Made by a program: the position numbers and the translations under genes. DNA of 64,000 bases. It comes from Verrucomicrobiales bacterium (GTDB lineage Bacteria > Verrucomicrobiota > Verrucomicrobiia > Limisphaerales > UBA11320). The stretch is taken from contig JAEUHE010000141.1 of the NCBI GenBank assembly GCA_016793885.1, positions 1 through 64,000 of the forward strand, given 5' to 3'. Below, one piece after another: positions 16,601-24,937 of the stretch. Under the pieces are notes generated by a model. It was not told the origin of the DNA. It made no database searches and saw only the letters and a program-made list of their open reading frames with translations. Position 1 is the first letter of the stretch. The number at the start of each line of letters is the position of its first letter.

Positions 16601-19004
16601 TACGCGGTGTGCAGGGTTGGGACGGCCCGAGGTTGGGCGGCGTGAGACAGGCGAAATAGCCTCCGAGTCCGTCCCCGTTCAAGAGTGTGGTGTGATTGGT
16701 GTCTCCGTCGATCGGTACCTTGATTTGTATCTGTGGAAGCTCGGCGAGGGCAGGGCGTCCGTTCGTCGTGTCGATGAATAGGCTGAGAGAGGTATTGGGG
16801 GAGAAGCCTGCGCGTCCATCGAGGCTGAACGCTACGAACAGGTTCTCGTCGGTTCGGATGAAGTAAGCAATGCCATCCGAAAGGGCCGGCAGGTCGGGAT
16901 ACCTAACCACCATCTGGTCAGCGCCGGCGTACTCCGATGCCAGGTTGATGCCGCCGTCGGCGATGGGTGGGACCGGAGAAAGGGGCACCACCAAATCCCG
17001 CGGCAACATTCCGAGAATCTGTTCGGTGGGTGGTGACCCCGAGCCCACCAAACCGGAGATTTCCTCAATTCGCCCTCCTCGGGGGAAAATGGCAGCCAGC
17101 CCGGGTTGATTGCGCACCTCGCGGTAAAGCCCTTCCCGAATCTCCGATTCGCTCCGAGCCACGGACCAGAGTCGGATTTCGTCCAGTTCGCCTCCGAAGT
17201 GCGAGACGATTGAGGCATCGTTGGTGGGGCCCACTTGGTCATGCCCGATTCTCAGCTGTCGAAGCTGACCGGCCCCCGCGTGGGCTAAAGGCTGGGTGCC
17301 CGCCAACTCGCCGTTGAGGTAAAACCGAGCGGCGGAGCCATCGTAGGTGACAGCGACGTGCGTCCACTTCCGAGCCGGGATGATGCGCGGGAGTTCCGCG
17401 AAGTCCGTTCCGCGGCTGAACCGCAATCGGGGCGAGAATCCCAGCCAATAGGAGCCCGGTGCGTCATGGGAGACCAGGGTTTGAAGGCGGTTGGTTTCCT
17501 CAGGATAAACCCAGGCCTCAATGGTCATGGCGACGGCGCGATCCCAATCCGCTCGCGGTTCGAACACTACGTGATTTCCCTGCGAGACGGCGTAGTGTGA
17601 ACTGCGGCGCGGGGGAATGCCGGCTGGGTCGGGGAAAGCCGGGATGGTGAAGCTCTGATCGGCTCCGTTGCCTCGTCCGATGTTGTTCGTGGCGACCAGT
17701 CGAAAGTGAACAGTTTGGCCTTGGAACACGCCAGCGATTTCGGCGCTGACGGGCGTTGCGCTCAGGCCGTTGGGCACCTGAAAGCTGGGCGTTAAATTGC
17801 CGTAATTGGTCGTCGGCCCCCATTCAAACCAAGCGGTCATGGCTGTACCTACCGGCGTCACTGCGCCGTTCAGCCGAGCGAACGTCAGTCGCAACGAAGT
17901 GGCTGGGAGGGTCTGCGCGGGACTGGGGGTCCGGAAGGTTTGGTTCACTCCGAACTGCGCGGTCGCGCTGTTCGAGCTGAAGGCGCGATAGACATAGGTC
18001 GCATCGAAGGCCAGATCGGTAAGCGTGAGATTATACGGTTGGTCTGCATTCCCACGCGGACCACCCGTCGTCAGGACCGTTCGGGCGTTGTCAAAGTTGG
18101 TGGTTCGCCCCCATTGGAAACCTGCCGCGATCGTCGAGCGATTGGGGTTTGCCAACCCATTCAGCGTTGCTTGAGTGAACCCCAAACTGGTCGCGGCCAG
18201 GGTTTGGGAGTTGGGCAGGACCGGCGTGAACAAAGAGAGCCCCACCCATGCACCATTGTTGCTTCCGCCCAGCGGGGCAGTGTCGGCGATGGTGTTACCG
18301 GTGCCCTCGTTGCATGGATAGTAGGCCAGCTGGTTGCTTCTTCCTGTCGGGAGGTTTCCGTCCATGCTGTTTTGAATTCCGGCCACGGTCAGGCTTTCAC
18401 TCCAGACCCGGACATCGTCGATGAAGATGGATCCGACGAAATTGTTATTTCCGTTGGGATAACTGCCAATCCGCACCTGCTGGGTGGTGGTCGTTGCTCC
18501 TGGAGTTCCGGTCCAGGCCACCGAACCGCGCTGAGTGCCGTCGACATAGATCCGGGCACCGGCCGCGTCCACGACGAGGGCAAGGTGATGCCATCGTCCG
18601 TCCGCGATGAACCCGCCATCCAGGCCGTCCGCACCCCCTGAAGCATTTCGGGTTGGGCTGACGAAGTAGAATCCCCGTACCCGGCCGTTGAGCAGGAACA
18701 GGTTCCACCCGTTCCTGGAGTTCGCCACGTATTTGTTCACGAGCCCCTGCTGCCCCGTGGTGACCGTGGTGTTAACCCAAGCCATCACGGTGATGGGGAA
18801 GGAGTTGAAGGCCGCCACGTGCGGCACGGCCACATAGTTAACCGTGCCGGCGATGAACAGGGAATGGCCTGGCGCCGACTGGGCCCCAGACCTAGGGGCG
18901 GGCAATAGGCACACCGCCAGTAACAAACCCCTGAGGAGGTTATCCTTGAGCCGACCCGAGAACTTCATAAACAGAGCCATCTTTGTGTGGGGGTGATGCA
19001 CCAC
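13662..19004 (-). CDS. Giant secreted LamG protein with a papain/C39-like Cys-His-Asp region
   Basis: Up to 1780 residues. Signal peptide to about residue 42; MKFSGRLKDN at residue 13 (18968) or the ATG at 18980 are equally plausible starts. Two LamG/concanavalin-like domains (about 45-215 and 480-640) flank two Fn3-like segments. A region around 1180-1340 has SGGSCVGMAS (Cys1193), GGGHCVTPY (His1310) and VYDNEKP (Asp1334), spaced like a papain-fold triad. Type-3 calcium motifs (LNADGIPDE, DTDSDGLPDAWE, DPDGDGVSN) precede a C-terminal module ending FYRLRLEP. It is the first gene of a 13.4-kb minus-strand operon coupled by ATGA overlaps. Substrate and partners are unknown. Confidence 0.8.
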   Translation of the reverse strand: MVHHPHTKMALFMKFSGRLKDNLLRGLLLAVCLLPAPRSGAQSAPGHSLFIAGTVNYVAVPHVAAFNSFPITVMAWVNTTVTTGQQGLVNKYVANSRNGWNLFLLNGRVRGFYFVSPTRNASGGADGLDGGFIADGRWHHLALVVDAAGARIYVDGTQRGSVAWTGTPGATTTTQQVRIGSYPNGNNNFVGSIFIDDVRVWSESLTVAGIQNSMDGNLPTGRSNQLAYYPCNEGTGNTIADTAPLGGSNNGAWVGLSLFTPVLPNSQTLAATSLGFTQATLNGLANPNRSTIAAGFQWGRTTNFDNARTVLTTGGPRGNADQPYNLTLTDLAFDATYVYRAFSSNSATAQFGVNQTFRTPSPAQTLPATSLRLTFARLNGAVTPVGTAMTAWFEWGPTTNYGNLTPSFQVPNGLSATPVSAEIAGVFQGQTVHFRLVATNNIGRGNGADQSFTIPAFPDPAGIPPRRSSHYAVSQGNHVVFEPRADWDRAVAMTIEAWVYPEETNRLQTLVSHDAPGSYWLGFSPRLRFSRGTDFAELPRIIPARKWTHVAVTYDGSAARFYLNGELAGTQPLAHAGAGQLRQLRIGHDQVGPTNDASIVSHFGGELDEIRLWSVARSESEIREGLYREVRNQPGLAAIFPRGGRIEEISGLVGSGSPPTEQILGMLPRDLVVPLSPVPPIADGGINLASEYAGADQMVVRYPDLPALSDGIAYFIRTDENLFVAFSLDGRAGFSPNTSLSLFIDTTNGRPALAELPQIQIKVPIDGDTNHTTLLNGDGLGGYFACLTPPNLGPSQPCTPRNLWQATQTFCGDDVNQSACVEFRVSRTLLGSFNDFDGVALGISNLTGTGGSSFTPEEALPAVPTQWVTMTYGDGSATLPRVRWNGRIFASPTKTAPPLANHPMFLFANDLAHVTRSDSSGRFRFDVPMPAGQTIRGQPGTVSFALQGRPVVCTNCLPNDVEPLSVFTNGVLYPALPLGTTGVVQLASADFFLQPPPGTAAITGASPLNPQCGAVVRQGEPGGPGERVTLSGTNLHGSMEFFLAPVSPSFPNSPEAWTLLPAVVKSIAADGTSVIVEAPFVPETVQLELNGPFVLSFDAQTSWRWVAHDTLFRPGRIEYSTVGNFRIQRPPYPITHGFRFDNQGAGARLNEFLACYGENAYIGDCPACVPDPLYWGIWFFVYDYWMEESGGSCVGMASTAVQLFNDIRQPVDFDPDAFFANGILDPGFPGDYDTSNIGGRNNRPPKPKDVWAVIRANHGAQTSLEYLTLGLAQSKSATSLSGFPTARLNEMRGRLGAYTICMQRADGGGHCVTPYRIEDNFTNNANHTRIWVYDNEKPCEPPDSASSPCVTGAFIDFDLSADKFTFGDETGDGIFSIPVETYSGRRTAPIALLGAIGPVFELPQLLMFIAGGADAHYSSPQGEWGWRPDGQFVDNLPGLRAMVPLGSGTNRTRSIPVFIQPSDAASYTNLSVQMNVRSSRSSFFHVSDNGISLQMESTQGTPGHANQIKLGTRANRLSSFRYIPQGADTNFTTRVGMLFQTNSGVTFEWKGLRSEGNRAQEFRALRDRRAVEYCNESTQMNRHSLRIDAVAGSRENNASTVYGPFDVPPGAIHCVVLHEWPRVKQVRSELDLNADGIPDEIKIVTGTEVDTDSDGLPDAWETRHQVDPEAATGADGPDADPDGDGVSNLGEYLSDTDPRDPLSALRLTAALLPDGHVRLTWQAVPGRSYDLLYADALTENFRQLPGAGFPRIATSIEEHFDDTVSAGSTKPRFYRLRLEP

Positions 19005-19166
19005 CAGTGGCTGTTCTCGGTTTGGGAAGGAACGTCACAAGAAAAGTGAGGAAACTTTCGTCGGGTAGGGGGATCTGGCTCCGCTGGGGGGCAGAAGTGG
19101 CTAGTTTTGGCTGGTCGACTTTCTCCCACCCATGGCTTCTCGGAGGTTCGGTTCATGGAACTAGAT

Positions 19167-19210
19167 CTACAAAACCTCTGCAGTTGCAAATAATAGCAGA
19201 GGAGTTGTAG
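19167..19210. promoter_or_regulatory. Inverted repeat, probable AbiEi operator
   Basis: CTACAAAACCTCTGC (19167-19181) and GCAGAGGAGTTGTAG (19196-19210) are inverted copies matching at 13 of 15 positions, separated by 14 nt and ending 10 nt before the AbiEi start. AbiEi antitoxins are known to repress their operon by binding inverted repeats upstream, so this is the likely autoregulatory site. Confidence 0.7.
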
Positions 19211-19220
19211 GCTTGAGGGC

Positions 19221-19826
19221 ATGGCAGTCCCGCTACGGAAAAAGGCACTATCCATCGTTCGCCAGTCTGGACTCATCCGACCGAGAGATCTTTCGGCGGA
19301 CGGGGTGCCAGCGTGGGTGCTCTATGACCTCGTTAAGGAAGGCTCCGTGAAGCAGGTCAGTCGGGGGCTTTACTCGCTCAGCGATTACTCCCCCAGCGAA
19401 AAGCACTCCTATCTCGAGGCGATGAAGCGAGTGCCGAATGGAATCGTCTGCCTGCTTTCGGCACTTCGTTTCCATGAGCTGACCGTCCAAAACCCTCACG
19501 AGGTCTGGATCGCTATCTCCAGAACGGGATGGCGTCCCAAATCGGAAGGAGTGGAACTTCGTATCATCCGATTCTCCGGGGAGGCGCTGACTGCTGGAGT
19601 CGAGGAGCATCAAGTTGAGGGAGGGGGCGTTCGGGTAACGAACGTCGCGCGTACGGTCGCTGATTGTTTCAAGTATCGGAACAAGATTGGGATCGACGTG
19701 GCCTTGGAAGCCCTACATGAGGGCTGGCGCAAGAAGCGTTTCACGATGGACGAACTTTGGCGTTACGCAAAACTCGATCGAGTGACAAAGATCGTGATGC
19801 CCTATCTGGAGACGCTTTCCTCGTGA
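19221..19826 (+). CDS. abiEi: AbiEi-type type IV antitoxin and repressor
   Basis: 201 residues. The N-terminal winged helix (about 1-60) reads LSIVRQSGLIRPRDLSADGV ending in SRGLYSL, and the C-terminal half (VCLLSALRFHEL, NVARTVADCFKYRNKIGID) is the AbiEi antitoxin domain. In AbiE systems the antitoxin counters the nucleotidyltransferase toxin without a stable complex and represses the operon. An inverted repeat at 19167-19210 lies directly upstream. The stop overlaps the toxin start as GTGA, giving tight coupling. Phage defence or plasmid/genomic stabilisation are the usual roles. Confidence 0.88.
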   Translation: MAVPLRKKALSIVRQSGLIRPRDLSADGVPAWVLYDLVKEGSVKQVSRGLYSLSDYSPSEKHSYLEAMKRVPNGIVCLLSALRFHELTVQNPHEVWIAISRTGWRPKSEGVELRIIRFSGEALTAGVEEHQVEGGGVRVTNVARTVADCFKYRNKIGIDVALEALHEGWRKKRFTMDELWRYAKLDRVTKIVMPYLETLSS

Positions 19827-20737
19827 GTCAAAAAGGAAAGAATCTGGCAGCTTCGGTGCGACACCGCCTCGCTAATGTGGCGGAGCGCGCTGGGGCTGAT
19901 TTTCAGCAAATCTTGTCATCCTACGCGATAGAGCGATTCCTTTACCGGCTCTCGGTGTCCAAGCACGGGAAGGATTTTGTCCTGAAGGGGGCGACACTAT
20001 TTACGCTTTGGGAAGGCTTCCCGCACCGGCAAACACGCGATGTGGATCTGTTGGGCTTTGGTGACAAGAGCATCGAGAGACTTATTGAAGTCTTTCAAGA
20101 AATTCTCGCATCTCCTGTTCCCGATGACGGGCTGACGTTCTCCAAGGACGTGACCGGCGAACCGATCCGCGCCGTGCAAGAATATGGCGGCACCAGGATG
20201 AACCTGATCGCCAACCTGGGGAACGCGCGAATCACCGTGGGCGTCGACGTGGGTTTTGGTGACAAGATAACCCCACCACCAAAGGAGTTGGAGTTTCCCA
20301 CTCTTTTGGATTTTCCCAAGCCGAAGGTGCGCGCGTATCCCGTGGAGACCGTCGTCGCCGAAAAATTGCAGGCACTCGTGACTCTCGGCATCGCGAACAG
20401 CCGCATGAAAGACTTTTTCGATCTATGGCACATTGCGCGGAACACAACTTTCGATGGTAACAAATTGAGTTCTGCAATCGCGGGAACATTCGAGCGACGG
20501 AAGACCGTCATTCCGAGCGAGACACCAGTCGGCCTTTCAGCCGAGTTCAGTGGAAATCCAATGAAGCGGACGCAGTGGCGCGCATTTTGCCGGAAGGCGG
20601 TGAAGGCCGAGAAGATCGTAGAACTCGATCAAGTCGTGGATTTGCTCTCGGGCTTTCTTCTTCCCATCCTGCGGGCCGTTGCGAACAACACCGACTTCAA
20701 GGCGAAGTGGGTGGCCGGAGGGCCTTGGTGGACGTAA
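19823..20737 (+). CDS. abiEii: AbiEii/AbiGii-family nucleotidyltransferase toxin
   Basis: 304 residues from a GTG start at 19823 that overlaps the antitoxin stop. The nucleotidyltransferase core is visible: FVLKGATLF (residues 52-60) corresponds to the family's GG/KG motif, RQTRDVDLLG carries the metal-binding DxD at 73-75, and VETVVAEKLQALV with SRMKDFFDL are the downstream family motifs (YPxExxxAEKLxAL, R.KDxxDl). The protein is predicted to transfer nucleotides to tRNA or another acceptor and cause growth arrest. All key residues are present, so the toxin looks intact. Confidence 0.9.
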   Translation: MSQKGKNLAASVRHRLANVAERAGADFQQILSSYAIERFLYRLSVSKHGKDFVLKGATLFTLWEGFPHRQTRDVDLLGFGDKSIERLIEVFQEILASPVPDDGLTFSKDVTGEPIRAVQEYGGTRMNLIANLGNARITVGVDVGFGDKITPPPKELEFPTLLDFPKPKVRAYPVETVVAEKLQALVTLGIANSRMKDFFDLWHIARNTTFDGNKLSSAIAGTFERRKTVIPSETPVGLSAEFSGNPMKRTQWRAFCRKAVKAEKIVELDQVVDLLSGFLLPILRAVANNTDFKAKWVAGGPWWT

Positions 20738-20764
20738 GCTTTAAGCCAATGAGCCGGGCCACGG

Positions 20765-21306
20765 ATGCGGCCTATGCGTAAACTTGCCCGTGACTTCAAA
20801 GACGCGGTCGTGCGCGATGATTTCGATCAAGCAAAGTCGATTCTCCTGGCTTCACTTGCCCAGAACGAGACTGATTTTGTCAACGCCTTGAGAAAGGAGG
20901 GAGCCCTTCGGTATTCACGCTACGGGTTCCGCACGAAAACCATAGTGCCACTTCTGGAAGAGGTCCTACGCAGCCCTCCTTCACCCGTTGCGGAGGAGAC
21001 ACGGAAGTATTTCCGCTCAGTCCTCGCTTTGGCCGAAGTGGCCAATGCTGTGTGCACTAAGCTCGCGAAGCTGAGAAAGTCCTTCAATGCGGCTTCGCTC
21101 ACGCGTTACAACGAGATGCCGATCAAATCAAGCGCAACGCGGAAAGTGTCTTATCGATCCGAGACCTGGCTAAGGATGCTCTAACACGAGCTGAGGGGAA
21201 GTTCATTGAGATCGTCGAGGAACCCGTAAAGCGAGTTCGTGTTCACCTTCCGGCGATCGCTGTGCGATCAACTCCGTACGACACCCTAAGCCTCACCTGG
21301 AAATGA
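20765..21306 (+). pseudogene. Third gene of the AbiE locus, apparently frameshifted
   Basis: The frame from ATG 20765 encodes MRPMRKLARDFKDAV and a helical protein with coding-like composition to about position 21111, after which the sequence becomes unlike protein and stops at 21184. In the -1 frame, from CGA at 21112 to TGA at 21304-21306, the sequence reads RDADQIKRNAESVLSIRD and continues as a plausible amphipathic helix and VRVHLPAI segment. A single shift near 21105-21112 would join them into about 179 residues. I do not recognise the family. It starts 28 nt after the AbiEii stop on the same strand, so it was probably cotranscribed. Confidence 0.55.
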
Positions 21307-21456
21307 TCACTTCCAGTTGGGATGTCCAGCCAAAATGAGACTTGCTGAGGTTGTGTTTCAGTCCGAGGCCTACCGTTCCTCCCATGTCCGTTGGTTCCGT
21401 GGTTTCCATCCACCTTTCTAGGGTTGGGGTCAATCACGCAGTCTGAGCGGGTTCGC

Positions 21457-24400
21457 TCAGTGGGCCGACTTGGGACGAGCCTTCGGGTCGGCTCCTGGTG
21501 AGGTGTCATCCCAGCCGAGGCCCAGAGTGCGCAGTTGTTCGTCCAAGACCGTCAAATCCCATAGTTGCAGACGTTGCGCGTCGATGCTTACAGCCAACTG
21601 TCGACCATCGGCACTGGCGGCTAGGGGGAGCATGCCGGTCGGTAGGAGTAACCTTGGTTTCAAGGTCGACTTGTCGTAGAGCCCCGCTTCCTGCAGCCCT
21701 TTCGTCAACCACAGGCTACGGCCATCCTTCGTGTACAAGAACGGACGGCCGAAGTTCGTCAGCACTTGCGTCCTTCTCCATTCTTTGGTGTTCCACAGTT
21801 CCACACCGCGGGTGGAGTAGAGTGACACCTCATCTCCAGCCGGCGAGAACTCAAAGTAGTTGATATTGCCCAGTGTGGGCAGGCGCGTCAGCTGAGCGAT
21901 CGGTTCCATTCCGGGCAGGCTGTAGATCTGAAGTGATGGCGAGTAGTGCGGGAGTATGCCCAGCCAACGGCCGTCGGAGGAGGCGCGGTTCAGGCCGGCG
22001 ACTGTGCGATGCCAGACCTGTCCTCCGTTCTCGACGCCCTCTCGAGTGTTCAGGCTAGTGCCCTCGCGGCTGGTCATAATCACCCAATTGGACTGCAGCG
22101 ACAGAAAGCTGTGTTCGTCCAGCTTGGGGAGGGGGAGCTGTTGGAGTGATGGGGGGGCTCCGGCGCTAACGGCTAGCCCGATCCGCCAGCGAAAACTGGC
22201 CGCGTCCCCATTGCCCCGGTCCCGGCTGGCGAACAACTCGAGGGCGTCGGGGGTGAAGAAGCAGTGCGCGTCGTACGCTCGGTCCTCCAGTGCGCCCGGA
22301 CCCTGGATCGTCAGGTCCCAGATGCCGAGCTGTTTTTCGCCGGAGGCTGCCAGCCAGCGGCCATCGGGAGAAAAGGCGGCCTGCTGCAAACGGGTGCCGA
22401 GGTCTTCGGCGAATTCGCGAAAGCCGTCAGGCGGTTCGAACGCGTGCAGCCGGATACCGGACGGCAGTTGCACCGCGTAAGCCAGGCCATCCGCGCGAAA
22501 CTGTCCGATGGCGCTATCCAGCCCGATCGTGAAGGCCCGTTGCCGGGTCCGGGTGTCCCAGCAGATCAACTCAGAGCCCCAGGCACCACTCATGAGGTAG
22601 CTGCCGTCGGGGCTGAATTCGACCGTGACGGCCTCGAACTTGTGGCGTCCCAGGGGGCTGATCTCCGCTGTCTTGGCGTCCATGAACTGGACCTGACCAC
22701 GGTGATCGCACACCGCGAGCTGATGGCCTCCGGGCTGCCAGTTGAAGTCCGCATGAATGGCCGCGAAGTCCCGCATGGCGAGCGAGGTGCCGTTGGTGAT
22801 GGCGTGCACCGAAAGTCGCCACGAGCCCGCAACCTCACAAAGTGCGGCGAATTGGGTGCCATCTGGCGAAAAGCGCAGCCTGCTGGGTAGGCCGGGCAAG
22901 CCCACCCGGTTGATTTCCTGGCCTGTTCGAAGATCGAGGGTGAAGGCATCCGTCCCTCGTGCGGTCAAGAGAACGGGGAGCCGGGGATGGAAAGACACGG
23001 CATCACGGGGCACCTCTCTGACCAGCTGAAGTCGCTCGGCCTGAGCAGGGGTAGGCGTGGAGGGGAGAGCGGGTGGGAGCTCCCAGATCTCGCGGTCGGA
23101 ACGTAGGCCCCCGCCCGGGTAATCGCGTTTGATGGCGAGAAATCGTCCGTCAGCACTCCACTCCGCGACGTAAGCCGCGAGGTTCGTGCTCGCGGGTAAG
23201 GTGAAGAGCAATCCATCCTCCGGAATGGAACGAACTTGAATGGGGCCCCTCCCGCGACCGACGGCGATCCGCTGGAAGGACGGATCCAAGCTGCGTAGGG
23301 TGAAGCTTTCCCCATACGGTAGCTCCCGCTCGTAGCGCAGGTCCGGCTTGGCCAAGGCACCCATTACCACGCGTCGAAGCTCCGCCGATTTGGAATGGCT
23401 GGCGGCGCGGCGAACGGCTTCGAGGGCCTTCACGCGATGTCCCATCTCTCCGCTCAATAGGGTGGCTCGCGCCTGCTCGAGCAGCGCGGCGTAAAGTTGC
23501 TTTCCGGTCTCCCGCTCGGCCTCCTCCGCGCGAGCCCGCAAGGTTGCCTCCTGCTGGCGGGTGGCGTTGATTCGATAGATCGCGATGGGCGATCCAATGG
23601 CGATCACGAGAAGCAACGCGGTCCCGGTGCCGATCGCCAACGCGAGCGCTGGTTTGCGTCGACACCATCGTGCGAGTTTGGCAGCGGGGGCCAGGGGGCG
23701 AGCCCGGATGGGCTCATCGCCGAGAAAGCGATCGAGTTCATCGGCCAAATCCTGAGCTGACGCGTAACGATTTCGGGGCTCCTTCTCCAGGCACTTGGTG
23801 CAGATGGTCTCCAGATCGCGTGGCACCGTCGGGTTAAGAAGGCGAGGCGATACAGGGTCGGCTTCGGCCGCCAGACCGAGGGTCTGAGTGATGCTCTCGG
23901 CCAGGAAGGGCGGGCGGCCCGTCAGCAGGTGATACAGGATTGCTCCCAGGGAATAGACGTCACTGGCCGGCGTGGTCGGACCGCGTCGGGGATCCGCCTG
24001 CTCGGGGGGCATGTAATTGGGTGAGCCCAGAACTTGGCCGGTGAGGGTTAGGTCTTCTTCGGATGTTTGGCGGGAATGGGGGGGGACGCGTTCCGCCACA
24101 CTCCTCGGTGCCTGATTTGAGTGCTCGGAGTTGCCAGCCATTCCGGTGAGCGGTTCCACCGCTGGATCCAAAGCGGCAGAGGGCTGCCGCACTCCAAGTC
24201 GCTTCGCGAGGCCGAAGTCGGTCACATGCGGCACTCCCTGGGCATCGATGAGCACGTTGGAGGGCTTGAGGTCGCGGTGGAGTACACCACGTTCGTGGGC
24301 GTAGTGAACCGCTTTGGCGATGGTTCGGAGCAGTAGCGCTGCCGGACGCGCAGACACGGGTTGTTCGCGAATCCATTCGGCCAGACTTCGACCTTCAATG

Positions 24401-24867
24401 AGCTCCATCGAGAAGTACGGTTGGCCCAGATGCGCTCCGACCTCGTAGACCGAGACGATGTTCGGATGGTTGAGGCTCGCTGCCGCTTCTGCTTCACGAC
24501 GAAAACGATCGAAGAACGCGGGGCTGGCAAAGTGACCCGCCAGCAACACCTTCACCGCCACCAAGCGGTTCAAGCTTTCCTGCCGCGCTCGATAGATGAC
24601 CCCCATTCCGCCACGAGCGAGTTCTCCGAGAAGCTCGTAGTCGCCCAGACGATGGGGGTGATGCGCTGGGAAGGGCAGGGGGGTGTTTGGAGCAGCGGAC
24701 TCTTCCTGACATTCGTCGGCGTCTGCGGTCTCCGAGCGCGCGTCGCCCTCAGGACCCGACCAACCCGGCACGCAAAGCCTGACCAGGCACGCGGGACAAT
24801 TGTTGCGCAGCGGCCCGGACTTGGGTCGGCCGCATTTCGGACATCGTTGTAGATCATCGGGGTCCAT
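21457..24867 (-). CDS. Membrane serine/threonine protein kinase with zinc ribbon and WD40-like tail
   Basis: 1136 residues. N-terminal zinc ribbon (CPKCGRP at 9-15, CPAC at 24-27), then a Hanks-type kinase at about 76-390: GELARGGMGV, VAVKVL (Lys106), HRDLKPSN (Asp199), DFGLAKR (217-223) and GSPNYMPPEQ. A membrane helix near 400-425 is followed by a coiled coil and a beta-propeller-like region (FSPDGTQFAAL, FSPDGRWLAASG). The activation loop carries an unusual insertion of about 45 residues (225-270) whose start, GVRQPSAAL, is encoded by the dispersed repeat at 24170-24196. The kinase lies 70 nt downstream of an ECF sigma gene on the same strand, a common pairing that suggests linked signalling. 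Confidence 0.9.
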   Translation of the reverse strand: MDPDDLQRCPKCGRPKSGPLRNNCPACLVRLCVPGWSGPEGDARSETADADECQEESAAPNTPLPFPAHHPHRLGDYELLGELARGGMGVIYRARQESLNRLVAVKVLLAGHFASPAFFDRFRREAEAAASLNHPNIVSVYEVGAHLGQPYFSMELIEGRSLAEWIREQPVSARPAALLLRTIAKAVHYAHERGVLHRDLKPSNVLIDAQGVPHVTDFGLAKRLGVRQPSAALDPAVEPLTGMAGNSEHSNQAPRSVAERVPPHSRQTSEEDLTLTGQVLGSPNYMPPEQADPRRGPTTPASDVYSLGAILYHLLTGRPPFLAESITQTLGLAAEADPVSPRLLNPTVPRDLETICTKCLEKEPRNRYASAQDLADELDRFLGDEPIRARPLAPAAKLARWCRRKPALALAIGTGTALLLVIAIGSPIAIYRINATRQQEATLRARAEEAERETGKQLYAALLEQARATLLSGEMGHRVKALEAVRRAASHSKSAELRRVVMGALAKPDLRYERELPYGESFTLRSLDPSFQRIAVGRGRGPIQVRSIPEDGLLFTLPASTNLAAYVAEWSADGRFLAIKRDYPGGGLRSDREIWELPPALPSTPTPAQAERLQLVREVPRDAVSFHPRLPVLLTARGTDAFTLDLRTGQEINRVGLPGLPSRLRFSPDGTQFAALCEVAGSWRLSVHAITNGTSLAMRDFAAIHADFNWQPGGHQLAVCDHRGQVQFMDAKTAEISPLGRHKFEAVTVEFSPDGSYLMSGAWGSELICWDTRTRQRAFTIGLDSAIGQFRADGLAYAVQLPSGIRLHAFEPPDGFREFAEDLGTRLQQAAFSPDGRWLAASGEKQLGIWDLTIQGPGALEDRAYDAHCFFTPDALELFASRDRGNGDAASFRWRIGLAVSAGAPPSLQQLPLPKLDEHSFLSLQSNWVIMTSREGTSLNTREGVENGGQVWHRTVAGLNRASSDGRWLGILPHYSPSLQIYSLPGMEPIAQLTRLPTLGNINYFEFSPAGDEVSLYSTRGVELWNTKEWRRTQVLTNFGRPFLYTKDGRSLWLTKGLQEAGLYDKSTLKPRLLLPTGMLPLAASADGRQLAVSIDAQRLQLWDLTVLDEQLRTLGLGWDDTSPGADPKARPKSAH
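24170..24196 (+). repeat. Dispersed palindromic repeat, copy B, inside the kinase gene
   Basis: Identical over 27 nt to 4483-4509 (AAA, GCGGCAGAGGGCTGCCGC, ACTCCA). Read on the minus strand it encodes LGVRQPSAAL within the kinase activation loop without breaking the frame. TTTGAGTGC at 24116-24124 pairs imperfectly with GCACTCCAA at 24189-24197, so a degenerate second arm may be present. Confidence 0.8.
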
Positions 24868-24937
24868 GGGAACTAAGGCTGCTGAGGGATTTCCTCCAAA
24901 ATCCGGAAAATGTCACACCTCGGAGCCACGGATTCGT

